Below are positions 33,560 through 46,564 of a DNA stretch of 64,000 nt, in pieces. The position numbers were made by a program, and so were the translations under genes. How positions within the stretch are numbered: position 1 is the stretch's first letter; each line of letters opens with the position of its first letter. Source of the DNA: Prunus persica (lineage: Eukaryota > Streptophyta > Magnoliopsida > Rosales > Rosaceae); NCBI RefSeq assembly GCF_000346465.2, contig NC_034009.1, forward strand, positions 26,415,643 to 26,479,642, written 5' to 3'. The notes beneath the pieces were generated by a model that was given only the letters and a program-made list of their open reading frames with translations, ran no database searches and was not told where the DNA came from.

Positions 33560-36500
33560 CTTTTCTGGACAGAGTTCAGTTGCGTACCTGTCTTAACCCA
33601 AAAAAATAAAAACAAAATCGAAGAAGTTCTGTTGTTATATGGGGCATCTAATCTCCAAAATGTTCTTGAAAGTTCCAAATTTAGGAAGAAGAAATCTTGA
33701 AGCCGGTACTACCTAAGTCTTCTCTTAACTTTGCAGCCAATCGTGATGGAGCTTTGGTTGGACGGCCAAATAGATGGTGATGGCTGTAAGTTTATCAAGA
33801 TGAGGGAACCGGCTTTCTCTGTTTACTATCTACTTGTTTTTGGAAAGTACATATGGGATTCATGTTATGAAATATGTCTAATACTTTTTCTAACTCAGTA
33901 TGAGTTTCCTACGTTATTTCTTCCATTTTAATTTTCGTTTGATGTCTACTGATAAGTCTAAATATGTGTATCTGGAAATGCTTTGGTATTTTTGAGAAAG
34001 TTCTTGAAGACATCAGTATTTTGTGGACAAGTTAAACAGAGATCAAGGAAGTGGTGATGAGCAAATTCATATTTCTTGCAACAATGAGAGAAAACGTAGC
34101 TTAAAACATGTTCCTTGTCCGTAAAAGTGCCGGTAGCTAACCGCAATTCTTCCCTACCCATTTGCAGGAAGAACCATGCAGAAGATTAACTGCACTTAAA
34201 ATCACTTGCTCTTTTAGAACTTTGTGTTTGGGGAGGGGGAGGCAGGTGAGGCCAACAGCACATGATCAGTATTAAACTAAACAAATAGTTTATGCAATCG
34301 GAAGGAGGTGGATCACGCATTAAACTTGTCATTAGCTTAACATAAGTTTGTTTAAGGTTCTCAGAATAAGAGCTTAAAGGTTCTCAATGCATCCATTGGA
34401 CGACAAAATGAAGCAATAGTTCCAAATGGAAGAAACCAGAGATAGCTTATCCATATTCTGCTTGTGCAGGTGTACCTGCCCCTGCAGAGCCAGTGGTTTA
34501 GTTATACACAAACAGGATTTGGATTACAAATAAGTGGAAATGTGTTGCCCAACTTGGGAGGATAGTCCTACTCACATGTAACCTACACCCATCTTTGTCT
34601 TTTGGCTCAGTGGAATTTTGGCTCCATAGGCCATACGTTTTCTAGTGCCCTTCAAACTAGTGAAAGGACCACTCACATGGCCTTTAAAATGAAAATCAAA
34701 AGCACCAAAGGGAAAACAGAAAAAGAAAACAAATATAAATATAAATTAGAGACTGTATGGCATTACGATTGACTGACGTCACATGCAAATATGTTGAGTT
34801 CTAAAGACGGGACTGAATTTCAATCCAAGAACTGTTTGATACTGATTATGTGTAGAAGATCTGTCCATTTGTTGTCTAATTTCTTTGCTATCCTCACTAT
34901 CGATTCTGATTAAATCGTCTTGTTATGTGTATGAGTGCATTTTCTTCTTATAATCTGACAATATAACATATCAGATATCATATGAAAAAATTGTTATTTA
35001 TTCGATAATAAACCTTATTTCTTGAGAATTTGAGTTGTGCTAACTAGTGCATGTTTAATATAGAAGAATGATTTGAACATCCCTTTTTTTTTCTTTCTCT
35101 TTTTTAAAAATGGATTTTGCATTCCTATTGTGAGTGCTTTTGGATCGAGTACATATAAAATTCACTTCCTACTGGTTAGTGCGCCCATGATTATATAAAT
35201 TCTTCAGATCAAAATCATGGATATAAGTGGGCTTTTAATTTCTCAATGGAATCAAGATCACTCCACTTGGCATTTTGAGCCCACAGAGATCTCTTTTGTC
35301 GTTTATGGATCTTTCTTAAAATCATCATTGTTGTTGAAGACGTTAAAAAGAAACAAAGTCACTCTCAGAAGTTGTTGTTCTGGTCTTTAGCATAACCCGA
35401 AGTTCATGCAAAAACAAGTCTCATTTTAGTCGTTAAAAACTTCTTTCTTACCCCATTTGCATATTCATGTTAGAAACAAGGTTCATAACGCTCGCTTGTT
35501 CACGCACAAAGGAAAAGCTATATTATATATCTGTCTATATTTTGCATCATTATTGTATCTTTTATATATATTTTAATGATGCAGATTTAGTTTTGGGGCA
35601 GTGTGATGTGAAATTTCGCCTACCCTCTCTCTCTCCTTATGCTTGTAAGCATTCCATACAAAGAGTTGTCAATTTTGTTTTCTTTATGAGCAGAAAAATT
35701 TGGCTCTGCTTCTGATATCACTGCATTTGTGGAATCAGATCAATAAGAGAGATAAAGGCTCCATCCTCCATGCATGCAAACTCCATAAACAAGCCTTTGT
35801 GTTTTTTCATGCTCACTCCAAATTGTTGCAAGTTATGGAAATTCATGATCCATTGCCACATGCCTACATATAAAATTCTGAGATTTGCATGATTTGAGCA
35901 CATGCATATATTGCTTCAGGATATTTCTGAGTGGACTTTTCTGACATTTTTGCTTTGACGATCAGTCTGTTAGTGGATTGGATGCAAAACCCTTGCTTAA
36001 GATTGGCATTTGTGAGGATGCTTTTTGTTGACAGTCAAAGAAGAAGAAAAAAAGACAAAAGAAAAAGAAAGTGATTGTCTTTTTGAATATGTACGCTTTA
36101 GTTTTTTTTTTTTAGAAAAGCAGAACAGCTGCTTACTGAGATACTCTGCTTAAAAAAACAATATGATGATTATGTATGTGGGGAAAAGGTATTGAAGTAG
36201 TTGGTACAATCTTACTAAAAATGACTACCAATTTGACTTTAAAAACCCATTACAATGAGTTGGTTTTTTTCTCTGCTGAAAATGACTGTCCATGTGGGAG
36301 CACATGATGATCACATCAGGTTTAAGACTTTGAATTTATTTGAGATCCAAATCAAGAAAACATGGCAAAATAAACATTAAGCATCTTCTTCCTTGTTAGT
36401 TTTTATATTATGCAGCAACAGCAGCTTGAGCAGATTGGTCAGACCAAAACCTGCATGGTAATTTTTATATAATGAGCTATCATCACTTGAAAAGAAACAG

Positions 36501-37272
36501 AGGTCAACCACTTCAATTTAAAAAGGACATTGTGGATCGAAGTAGACAACAAGTATATATGTAGGAGATTAAGAAGAAGTAATTATTTTGCTTTAAAAAA
36601 TGTATAATAATTTTCTGCTCTGGGATTTGAGCAGAACATGTTTCTGCTCCAACCTCTATGTATTTTTCTGACCTCTAGGTTCTGCGGGCACTCTGGCTTT
36701 GGACTTATCAAAACATAGCTGCAGAAATACTGTACTTCTCTTGTTTTTCCACATATGGTTTACAGAACTGACAGAGAAAAATAATGCGGCCACCAGTGAT
36801 TCAAAGCAAAAGCATTCAGCTTGCATTTTCCAAAAGAAAAAAAAGTCATATTCATAGTATGATTATTATTTGGCAATGTGAATGCAAGAATATTAAAGGC
36901 TCCTCCTTTCTCTCACTTTCAAACTAGCTATATTCAGAACAACGAGATAAGAGGGAGCCAGGCATGAGAGAGACACAGAGAGACAGAGGGAGAGAGAGGA
37001 TGTGTGTCTAACAGATAATTAACAAATGAAGATAATATATATTTTCCTGTTAATAATATTTTATCATATTAGTTGGTTTCAAGCTTTGAACTTATATATA
37101 TATAAAACATAAAATCATGAAGTAATTAATCTGCATAGAAAATGGTGTGTACTTTAAGAAAAGCAACAAAAAAACAGGACCATAAATAATTGGAAACGAA
37201 ATGGGGAATATATGTAGCATCTGGTACGTTTGCAAACAAAAGTCATATTAAATTATGCACAAGTGTATATAT

Positions 37273-37318
<46 letters not shown>

Positions 37319-40300
37319 AGTCACACCAGAAATCCAAATATGTAAAATGGATTAAAGTTGGTCCTAAACTATTCTAACAAAGGGTCTGAAATCAGATTTC
37401 AAAACCCATGCATTCCCAAACAATTGACTGCCAAACCATATGCTGCAAAACACAAAACAGGAAAAAGCATTGATGGGCCTGAAAATAAAGGATTAAATTC
37501 GTTTTCATTTCTGTTTTTGTATGCCCAAAATAGCTTGAAAATTTGGGTACATCAAAAAAGAAAAATTAAATATGGACTATGATCAATAATTCATTAATGC
37601 ATGGCTGCAATTAGGTAGAGAATTTGAGGTACTTGGAAAATAACTCGTTTGGGATTGCTTCTTTAGGAAGCACTTATATTCATAAAGGTTTTTAGCAAAA
37701 AAGCTTTTATTATAAAGATGTTGAAATTTTCTTAAGAAATCGAAGTGCTTCTAAACTTTTTTATCAAATATCATCAGAATAGATTTTAGTTGTCAAAAAG
37801 TTTCAAGAGTACTCCCAAACGGGCCAAGATGAGAAATCTGCACAAACAGTATTTACAGTGTAGTGTTTTTCTCTGGTTCTAAAACTTGAATGACAAAGGT
37901 AGGTCATAAAATTAAAAAATTAGGTAGAAAATCGGTGATGGAAGCTGTGCCAACTTGAAATTGCCATTTACGGGTGTCGAAACGACAATAGCATTCTTTA
38001 TATGGGCTGTGCGCATCTGGTCGCAGTCATGATGAAATTTACCGAAGAAAGTTAAAGCCCAGCTGACAAATTAAAGTCATATAAAAAAAAAAAGTAAAAG
38101 TAAAAATCTCTTTAACCAACAAAAGAAAAAGAGTAAAATTTTCTAATAAAGTAACAGTTGCGTACTGTTATCTCCCTCCTCTCTGCCAATCTGAATTGAA
38201 CATATTTCAACTGCAAAATACGGATGTGAACGAATTTCATATCAAGAATGAGGTGGCTGTGGTGTCTGACTAGTTTTGGCACTATGTTCTAATTTCGGTC
38301 TCATTGATAAAGATTTATCCAGTCTTAATTAGATGTGAAATTTCAAGTATGCATGTGGAATAACCATCCTAAAAGCCAAACATATCATCTTCATGCAATC
38401 AAAATCGTTCTACAAATGTCAATCATGGAAACGATATATACCTATGCACAAGCACGGTCACTTGGTCAACTTGGTGTTATCGCTTCATTCATGTTATAGC
38501 ACGTTAATTTATTCATTAATACTAAATTTTAAGCTCATAATACATCAACATTGTCGTCTATTTATACTATGCTATAATATGTGAATTAGTAACTGTTTAA
38601 AAGCGTAATTATAAATGTAGTGATGAATCAAATTGAAGCATACGAGAAAAGGAAAGCGCATGCCTGATTTTGCATTCAGAAATTAAGACATAATCATATA
38701 ATTCGACCAGAGCAGTACAATCATGCATGTTCGACCTATAATAATTAACATAAATGGGGCCATGGCATGCTTTCTCGTCCACTCCCATTCCTACCCCAAC
38801 CAAAAAAAAAAAAAAAAAAAAAAAACCCTAGTCCGCAAGGTCCAGATCGATCAGAGAAAAGTCTTCATTATTTCATACAACAAACATCTCTCATTGACCC
38901 TATCCTGTAAGTTCTTCATTTTTGTTTGTTGGTCATATGAAATATTAATAATTTCAATAAATATGAATTAAAATCACGCCAAAAATTTAAACTCGGATGC
39001 AGAATGAGAATCTCATTGACTAGTCCAACTTAGCTAAGTGCATGTCTATTAAATAATTTTTTTTAAACACAACGAGATTGAAAAAGTGAGAATTCGAACA
39101 CAGAATTCTGAGTGCGTGCTAATTAACTATATATCAAGTTGGAACACTCATATAATTTGATAATCATGTACATTAGTTATTGAAAAGATATATTAATAAC
39201 AAATCAGGGTTACAAATTGATCATAAAATATATTAATCACTGATCACAAAAAACCTAATGGGATTAAGATTTGATATGACTCTGGGTAGGTTAAACATCG
39301 TTATAGATGAGGCCAAACGTACTAAGTGCCAATCATCACCCAATTTAAGCTGATTGATCCAAACATATATAGTTTCAAGTAATAATTGACCCACCCATAT
39401 TCATGTGGTTTTGGATCCGAGGAAGCTAGCTAATTAACTCTCATTCTCATGTATATACATATTGAGTTCCCAAAACTGCCCTCGTACTCTTGCCGGAACT
39501 ACAAAGATTTGCCATTTTCACGAGCTTTGTCACTGTCCATGATATAATGCAGCTCGTGCTATATCACCCTAATAATGCATGGATCACGAAAAGATTCCAG
39601 ATTAGAGAACAAAAACAATAGCGGCTAAACGCGTCAACAATCTATTTTAACAGCGACCCCCCACCAATCCCAGAGAGCCACGTGTGCTGACCAGGGCTGC
39701 CGCTGCTTTCAGTGCACTCACTTTTTATGCTCTTCCTTCCCCTCTTTCTAGTTTCTACTAAAGAGTCAGAGCTCAGTTTGCAGCCTTGGACTCCATCGCC
39801 ATGGACCGATGACATGGCGTTTTTTCATTTGAGATTAATATCAGATTAAATTATTATTTTTTCTTGGATTATTTTTATTTTTGGTTTTTGTGGGGTCGAA
39901 TTTTGTACTCTCGTTCTCGTAGCCTTGTATTTTTCAGTTTTAGACAAAAAAACTTTCCGTGATTCTTTTGAATAAATATTAATATTGTCGACGCGTTGTA
40001 CATGTTATGCAATGACAAAATTCTAGAATGTTTATTGACTGCCGCTGTGATTTAAATCAAATTAAATTGGATATTATTCATTACAGCTAGCTAGATTTCC
40101 TCTTCAAATGAAATTAAATATGTCCTTGTGAATTGCGATATTTTGTTCCATAAATTTCATGGACAATTAATTGTTGAGGACTTCAACTTGGAGTGATGTT
40201 GTAAGATTTGCCATTAAATAAGTTGCATGCTTCCTTTGCATTACAGCAAGATTTCCAGGCATTGCATTTCTGGATTTAGCAGTGCACATCTCAAATGGAC

Positions 40301-40833
40301 AGTAACTTTTTGTGTGTGTGTGTGTGTGAATTCTTCCAATAAAATCAAGGACTAAATTAATGCTAGAATTGCTATGATATTCGGTGCCAACTATTCGATT
40401 TGGGGTACTAATAAGGTCAACTTTAATTATAAAGCATATTGAGAAATATATGCGAAGATGAGATTCAACGCACACGGATGAGAGTTTGATAGAATTTAGT
40501 TAGTCCAATTCTTACAGTGTTTTGTAAATAGTGTTTCTATCGTCAGTTTTAGAAAAAGATCTGAGAGTTGTAAACAATACATTAGAGAGTAATGCATCCG
40601 TCCATTTGCCCTCATCCCCCTCTTTTACACTTTAGAATATGTTTTGTCAAACCCGTAAACATTACGTTCTCTTGTCTAAATCATTCATCATGCAAAACTT
40701 ATGGAGCCACATTCGTATAATTTGCAGGTAGGCCGAGTAATCGAACTTGTAGCACAAAGCAAGAGAGAGGCATCAAAAGCCCATACCCATTGAGTCCCAC
40801 ACACTCACTCACTCACTCCCTCTTCCACGCCAA
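33560..40833. other. long stretch without recognisable genes (7.3 kb)
   Basis: The first 350 bases are probably the 3' UTR of the OB-fold gene. The rest is AT-rich with microsatellites, poly-A (38802-38824) and no frame over about 110 residues with recognisable motifs. The last kilobase is the upstream region of BURP gene 1. A non-coding RNA cannot be excluded: 36900-37010 looks like a GA-rich transcript leader. Confidence 0.45.
37277..37313. repeat. (GA)n microsatellite
   Basis: About 18 uninterrupted AG units; a likely polymorphic marker. Smaller ones lie at 40310-40328 (GT), 55708-55723 (GA), 56883-56920 (TAAA) and 59597-59621 (GA). Confidence 0.95.
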
Positions 40834-40840
40834 TATAAAT
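40834..40840 (+). promoter_or_regulatory. TATA box of BURP gene 1
   Basis: TATAAAT lies 127 bp before the ATG and is followed by a CT-rich leader (40883-40910). BURP gene 2 has the same arrangement. Confidence 0.7.
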
Positions 40841-40960
40841 ACCTGCTTAAAACCCAACAAATCCACCAACATTCTCAACCCTCCTCTCTCTCTCTCTTCT
40901 CTCTCTCACTTAGATCCCCCTCCCCCCAAAATAATTAAATTAAAAAGAAAAAAAACAAAA

Positions 40961-43013
40961 ATGCAGCAGCACACACAACTCAGCCTTGTGACTCATCTCT
41001 CTCTGTTCTTTATCTTGTTCTCATCTCTCAATGTAAGCCATCTAAACTTCTCAACCCAGATAATCTAATGCATTTCTTTATCACACATTTTCTCTGAATA
41101 ATTTGTATTTTTAATTTCCGCACACTCAATGTTTCTGGGTTCCGTCAGTTGTTTTTACCCATTTGTCATTGTTATGCCCAATGCAGGTTGCTCTCACCGC
41201 CACCGGTAGAAACCTCGGCGCAGTGGAGAACCCATTTTCGCCCAAGGCCTACTTGGTTCGTTACTGGAACAAAGAGGTCCGAAACGACGCGGAGAAGCCG
41301 TCGTTTTTGCTGTCAAAGGCCTCCCCATTGACCGCGGTGGACTCGGCGGCGTTTGCGAAGCTCGCCTCCCAGAACGGTCTCTCGAGCAAGCTACCGGAGT
41401 TCTGTGCTTCGGCGAACCTCCTCTGCTTCTCCGATTTGGGTCAGAGCCTCGAAAAGCACGACAAGGACTCGACTTTCACGGGCTACGCGGCCAAAAACTT
41501 CACCAATTACGGTACGGATCGACTCGCCGGAGTCGACTCGTTCAAGAACTACTCGATAGACGAGAATCTCCCAGTCGACTCGTTCAGGCGCTACAGCCAC
41601 GACTCGGTCAACCACAAGGATCAGTTCACCAACTACGCCTCCGGTGGCAACGTCGTGGACCAGAGCTTCAACAGCTACGCCGGCGGAGCAACCAGCGGAG
41701 CCGGCGAGTTCAAGAAGTACGCCGATTCGGTGAACGTTCCCAACCTCCGATTCAACTCGTACTCGGACGATTCCAATGGGCGGGCCCAGTCGTTCACGAG
41801 CTACACTGAGAACGGCAACGCTGGAGACCAATCGTTCACTAGCTACTCCAAAAATGGCAATGGGGCCCCGAACGAGTTCACGGGCTACGGCACCAGCTCC
41901 AATGTCGTCGGGTCCGGGTTCACGGGTTACGGCGAAACAGGAAACGGCGCCAACGACAAGTTCAACAATTACGGAAAAGACATGAACAATCCGGTGAACA
42001 GGTTCAAGAGCTACGGAGATGGGGGCAATGCTGCGGTCGAGACTTTCACCAGCTACAGAGACAAGGCCAATGTGGGCGAAGATTCGTTTCAGTCATACGC
42101 CAAGAACTCCAACGGTGAGAAGATCAATTTCGCGAATTACGGCAAGTCGTTCAATGTCGGGTTCGATAAGTTCACCGGGTACGGTAAGGGAGCCCAGGGA
42201 CAGTCCATTGGGTTCAAGATCTACGGTGTGAACAATTCTTTCTCAGATTATGCAAAGAAGGAGAGCGTATCTTTCAAAAGCTACACCAAGGCCAGCTCTG
42301 GCAAGGGTACAAGAATGGCGGCCAGTGGTAGTCTCGTAAAAAGGTGGGTTGAGCCGGGCAAGTTCTTCCGGGAGTCTATGCTCAAGAAGGGGGTTGTGAT
42401 GCCCATGCCCGACATTCAAGATAAAATGCCCAAAAGGTCGTTTTTGCCCCGGACCATCTCCTCCAAATTACCATTTGCCACTTCCAAAATGGCGGAGCTG
42501 AAGCAAATCTTCCACGCGGATGATAACTCCACGATGGAGAAGATCATTCTGGACGCCTTGCAGGAGTGCGAACGAGCTCCCAGCGCCGGCGAGACAAAAC
42601 GATGCGTTGGGTCCGCCGAGGACATGATCGACTTTGCCACCACAGTCCTCGGCCGGAACGTCGTCGTTCGCAGCACCGAGAACGTGAACGGAGCGAAGCA
42701 CAACGTGATGATCGGATCAGTCAAAGGAATTAACGGCGGCAAGGTCACGCAGTCTGTGTCGTGCCACCAGAGCTTGTTCCCCTACCTACTCTATTACTGC
42801 CACTCTGTTCCTAAAGTCCGGGTTTATGAAGCGGATCTCTTGGATCCGCTTTCGAAGGCCAAGATCAACCACGGTGTTGCCATTTGTCATCTGGACACAT
42901 CTGCTTGGAGCCCGACTCATGGATCTTTCATGGCTCTGGGTTCGGGTCCAGGTCAAATTGAGGTGTGCCACTGGATCTTCCAGAATGATATGACTTGGGC
43001 AATTGCTGATTGA
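40961..43013 (+). CDS. BURP-domain protein 1, polygalacturonase-1 non-catalytic beta subunit type (2 exons, 632 aa)
   Basis: Exon 1 (40961-41032) encodes a signal peptide (MQQHTQLSLVTHLSLFFILF); exon 2 (41187-43013) the rest. A cell-wall protein of the PG1-beta/USP-like BURP family, which binds and modulates polygalacturonase and pectin. After ENPFSPKAYLVRYWNK and LLSKASPLTAVDSAAF comes a long tract of about two dozen F-x-x-Y repeats spaced about 14 residues (FTNYG, FNSYS, FTGYG, FKSYG). The C-terminal BURP domain has the family signature CH-x10-CH-x27-CH-x25-CH-x8-W (CHQSLFPYLLYYCH, AICHLD, EVCHWIFQNDMTW). The domain is normally cleaved from the repeat region. It carries about 10 residues (KGTRMAASG) missing from gene 2. 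Copies of its 3' end lie downstream. Confidence 0.96.
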
Positions 43014-43365
43014 TGAGAAAGGGTTAGTTGTTTGGGTAATTTGGGTTCGAACCTGAGGCCAAAAAAGGTTAGCCTTTGGCTCGAGCTCGAGTTAGTTCAT
43101 TTTTAATTAATCATATTAAGTATGTAATAAGTCTTTTTTTTTTTCTTTTTGCTTTTTCTTTTTTTTACATTTGGAATATCATTAATTATGATATATGATC
43201 CTTAGTAAATGTTTATGTTGCTTCGCCAATAATTAGAAGCCAAAACTAATGGAGCAATGTGTTTAAGCTATATATTATTATTACTGTTATGTTAATTAAT
43301 GTTAAATAATTTAGGGTTTGTTGGTAAGTTTTCTATTTTAATTAGAAATACGATTTGTTCTCCTA

Positions 43366-43992
43366 ATTACTCTACTACTGCCACTATGTTCTTAAAGTCC
43401 GGGTTTACAAAGCGGATCTCTTGGACCCACTTTTGAAGGCCAAGATCAACAACGGTCAGTTACGGAGCCACCTAAGGTCCATGGTGGGCTCATGACCCCT
43501 CTCATATATTTTTTTTTATTAATTTAGATTTTTTACTTATATATGTTGCTTTTTGGACCTCAACCCATTAAAATTTGTTGCCCAATTGATGTCATTGAGC
43601 TTTCTATATATTTTGTACGCTTATTTGTCATTCTATATGTTCACACTTCTATAATAGAAATTTAAAAGAATATTTGTGTGCAAATTAATACAATAACACC
43701 TTCAATTTATCTCCTAGTGTTCTGATTGTATACAAAGTCTATTTCTTTCATGTAGTGTTTTTTCTAAAACTGAATTTTTTTATTTTTTTTTTCATATGGT
43801 CTAACACGCATCCTTTGACATAAATTTATGGCTTCGCCACTAACCACGACGGTGTTGCCATCTATCACTTGGACACGTCTGCTTGGAGTTCGACCCATGG
43901 ATCTTTTATGGCTCTCGGTTCGGGCTCGAGTTAGATCAAGGTGTGCCACTAGATCTTCCAGAATGAAATGACCTGGACTATTACTGACTGAT
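43366..43992 (+). pseudogene. duplicate of the BURP gene 3' end, copy 2 (interrupted by a transposon)
   Basis: TACTGCCAC, AAAGTCCGGGTTTAC and GATCTCTTGGACCC at 43379-43430, then ACGGTGTTGCCATCTATCAC to CTGACTGATGAG (43847-43993), match the last 75 or so codons of BURP gene 1, with substitutions and an in-frame TAG in place of the GQ codons. Its 3' flank (GGGTTAGTTGTTTGGGTAAT) also matches gene 1. A 0.39-kb insertion splits the copy at 43457. Confidence 0.9.
43457..43845. mobile_element. non-autonomous hAT-like insertion in BURP copy 2
   Basis: It begins CAGTTACGGAGCCACC and ends near TGGCTTCGCCACTA, imperfect inverted repeats resembling the CAGTGGCGGAGCCAC termini of many plant hAT relics. 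Flanks ACAACGGT and ACGACGGT could be an aged 8-bp duplication, but that would put the right border a few bases beyond the repeat. The ends are approximate. Confidence 0.6.
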
Positions 43993-44265
43993 GAGAAAGG
44001 GTTAGTTGTTTGGGTAATTTGGGTTTGAACCTGTGGCCAAGAAAGGTTAGCTCATGACTCGAGTTCGAGTTAGTTCATTTTTAATTAATCATATTAAGTA
44101 TGTAATAAGCCTTTTTTTCCCCATACATTTGGAATATTATTAATTATGATATATGACCCTTAGTAAATATTTATGTGTAACATCCCACATCGACCAATGG
44201 AGAGGGGCTGATGTATCTTATATGTACAAGTCCGCCCACTTCCATCTAGCACGAGGCATTTTAGG

Positions 44266-44366
44266 AGCTCACTGGCTTCGGAGTTATGGGAACTACGAAG
44301 TTAAGCGAGTTGGGGCTAGAGCAATCCCAGGATGGATGACCCACTGGAAAATTGTTCGTGAGTTCC
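44266..44366 (+). repeat. 5S rRNA-like promoter segment in Cassandra LTR 1
   Basis: About 100 bp follow the plant 5S rRNA 3' half (GGGAACTACGAAGTTAAGCG, CCAGGATGGATGACCCACTGG) with changes. It is LTR sequence, not a 5S gene: no 5' GGATGCG start and no 3' end are present. Confidence 0.85.
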
Positions 44367-44513
44367 TAGAAATAAAACCGTGAGGGCAGAGAGGGGGGCC
44401 CAAAGCAGATAATATCGTGCTACGACGGAGCCTATCCCGGAATGAGACAATTTGGTATCAGAGTCACTCTGCTGTGTGGTGCGAGTGTGTCGACAAGGAC
44501 GTCAGGCCCCTAA

Positions 44514-44929
44514 GAGCAAGTCCACCCCAAAAGGCTAAGGCAAGGCAAGGGCTATCACTATTCACATGAATAGTGGCAGCCTTGCCTTTTTTTGGTTCCA
44601 CCCCAAATGGCAAAGGCAATGGCAATTACTATTTATTTTAATTTATTATATATTTTTTATACTTAAACCATTAATTTTGGCATGAGAAGTGAAAAATAGG
44701 ATTAGGTATTTATATATATAAAAATTCTGAAAAATTTGTTTTTTTTTTTCGATTTTTTTTAGTTGCTGACATCGTCAATGACGTCAGCAAACCCAGGCAA
44801 GATTTGCCTTTGGGCCTGCCCAAGCTTGTGGCCCCTATCAATTGCCTGGTCTAGCCTTTTTGTGCTGGAGCCAAAAGATGGGCCTAGGCCCCCTGCTGCC
44901 CGGGCAAACCAGCAGCGCTGGACTTGCTC
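44514..44929. mobile_element. Tourist/Harbinger-like MITE nested in Cassandra (416 bp, TAA duplication)
   Basis: Starts GAGCAAGTCCACC and ends GGACTTGCTC, inverted repeats, flanked on both sides by TAA (44511-44513; 44930-44932). TAA duplications mark PIF/Harbinger MITEs. The frames inside it (about 44759-45016) are incidental. Confidence 0.85.
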
Positions 44930-45334
44930 TAAGGGGGGTGGATTGTAATATCTCACATAGACTAACGGAGAGGGGGTGGTGTGCCTTATATATACAAGTC
45001 CACCTCCATCTAGCACGAGGCCTTTTAGGATCTCACTAGATTCAGAGTCATGGGAAGTTCGAAGTTAAGCGAGTTGGGGCTAGAGCAATCTCAGGATGGA
45101 TGACTCACTAGGAAGTTGCTCGTGAGTTCTCAGAAACAAAACCGTGAGGGTAGAGAGGGGAGCCCAAAGCAGACAATATCGTGCTACGACAGAGCCGGGT
45201 TCTTCCAACTGGAAGCTAAAACTAATAAAGCAATGTGTTTAATTTATATATATTATTGTTTATGTTAATTAATGTTAAATAATTTAGGATTTACAGGCGA
45301 GTTGTCCATTTTAATTAGAAATACGACTTGCTTT

Positions 45335-45570
45335 GTTCCCTTACCTACTATGCTAGTGCTACTCTGTTTCTAATGTCAAGGTTTACGAAGAGGATTGATC
45401 CTGCTTTCGAAGGCCAAGATCAACTACAGTGTTGCTATCTGTCACGTTGATACGTCCGCTTGGAGCCCGATCCATAGATCTTTTATGGCTCTGGGTTCGA
45501 GCTCTAATCGAATCAAGGTGTGCCACTAGATCTTTCAGAATGATATGACTTGGACTATTGCTGACTAATG
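45335..45570 (+). pseudogene. duplicate of the BURP gene 3' end, copy 3
   Basis: TTGTTCCCTTACCTACTATG to GACTTGGACTATTGCTGACTAA parallels the BURP C-terminus of gene 1, with frameshifts (for example in the AADLLDP region) and a TAG after GTGTGCCAC. The 3' flank is conserved too and carries a Helitron. Confidence 0.88.
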
Positions 45571-45734
45571 AGAGGAGGCTAGTTGTTTGCGTAATTTGGG
45601 TTTGAACCTCTGGCTAAGAAAGGTTAGCCCATGATTGCAGCTCGAGTTAGTTCATTTTTAATTAATCAAATTAAATATCTAATAATTCATTTTTGTTTAT
45701 TTATTTATTTTTACATTTGGAATATTATTAGTTA

Positions 45735-46021
45735 CTAGCCTCTCTGCACGCGCTTCTGCGCTTGCGAGAGGTTTTTTTAAAAAATAAGTAAATTTATTTT
45801 AGAATTAAAAAAGATAATGGGTAGTTGTGTTCCATAAAAATAGGATCCATTATCTACTTTTTCTTTTTCTTTTAATTTTTTTAAGTATGAAAAAGTGTGA
45901 ATTTACCATATTATCCTCATTTAATTAATAATTTGAATTCTTAATGTTTGCATTAACCAAAGGCATTTTCTAGTATTTTGAATGTTTCACCATTCTCTGC
46001 CTTTTGCTTTATATATATAGA
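45735..46021 (-). mobile_element. small non-autonomous Helitron, copy H1
   Basis: On the minus strand it starts TCTATATATATAAAGC and ends in a GC-rich hairpin (AAGCGCAGAAGCGCGTG) followed by CTAG. Without it the flanks read TTAGTTA|TGATATATGATCC, matching the uninterrupted flank of gene 1 at 43184-43201. So the insertion lies between A and T with no target duplication, the Helitron rule. Confidence 0.88.
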
Positions 46022-46204
46022 TGATATATGATCCTTAGTAAATGTTTATATTGCTTCCCCAATAATTGGATGCCAAAACTAATGGAGCAATGTGTTTAAG
46101 CTAGTTATATATTATTATTATTATTATTGTTTATGTTAATTAATATTAAATAATTTAGGGTTTGTTGGTGAATTGTCCATTTTAATTAGAAATACGACTT
46201 GTTC

Positions 46205-46474
46205 TCCTACCTCCTCTACTACAGCCACTAGAGCTTGTTCCCTTCCCTATTATACCACTGCCACTCTTTTCCTAAAGTCAGTTTTTACAAGGCAAATCTC
46301 TTAGACCCGTTTTCGAAGGCCAAGATCAATTATGGTGTTGCCATCTATCACATGGATACGTTTGCTTGGAGGTCGACTCATAAATTTTTTATGACTCTCG
46401 ATTCGGGCTCAGGTCAGATCGAGGTGTGCCACTTGATATTCCTGAATGATATGACTTGGACTATTGATGATTGA
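46205..46474 (+). pseudogene. duplicate of the BURP gene 3' end, copy 4, frame still open
   Basis: From 46235 a frame of 79 codons reads FPSLLYHCHSFPKVSFYKAN, then LDPFSKAKINYGVAIYHMD and IEVCHLIFLNDMTW, ending on the normal DD-stop. It keeps two of the CH pairs and the final Trp; the third CH has become YH. It lacks all upstream exons and any promoter, so it is most likely a truncated pseudogene. Confidence 0.85.
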
Positions 46475-46564
46475 TGATCGAAGGTTAGTCGTTGAGGTAA
46501 TATGGATTCGAACCTATGGCCAAGAAAGGTTAGCCTATGGCTCGAGCTCGAGTTAGTTCATTTA

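Larger units (their letters stand above)
44176..45197 (+). mobile_element. Cassandra TRIM retrotransposon with 5S-rRNA-like LTRs
   Basis: LTR 1 (44176-44449) starts TGTAACATCCCACATCG and ends ACA. LTR 2 (44944-about 45197) starts TGTAATATCTCACATAG. Between them are a primer-binding site TGGTATCAGAGT (44453-44464, initiator-tRNA-Met type), a short coding-free middle and a polypurine tract (AAGGGGGGTGGAT, 44931-44943). Both LTRs hold a 5S rRNA-derived stretch (44266-44366; 45030-45130), with GAAGTTAAGCGAGTTGGGGC and GGATGGATGAC corresponding to the 5S internal promoter. These are the hallmarks of Cassandra. It sits in the 3' flank of BURP copy 2. LTR 2 seems to lack its last bases, and no 5-bp duplication survives. 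A MITE lies inside. Confidence 0.92.

Noticed and set aside
36953..36964. GGGAGCCAGGCA, complementary to the first 12 bases of miR160
   Set aside because: The remaining bases do not match, and no star strand or hairpin partner was seen nearby.
43046..43060. GGTTCGAACC-like box B near the BURP 3' flank (also at 44028 and 45600)
   Set aside because: It belongs to the duplicated 3' flank; no box A or cloverleaf is present.
44266..44366. 5S rRNA gene
   Set aside because: The 5S-like stretch lies within both Cassandra LTRs and lacks proper gene ends.
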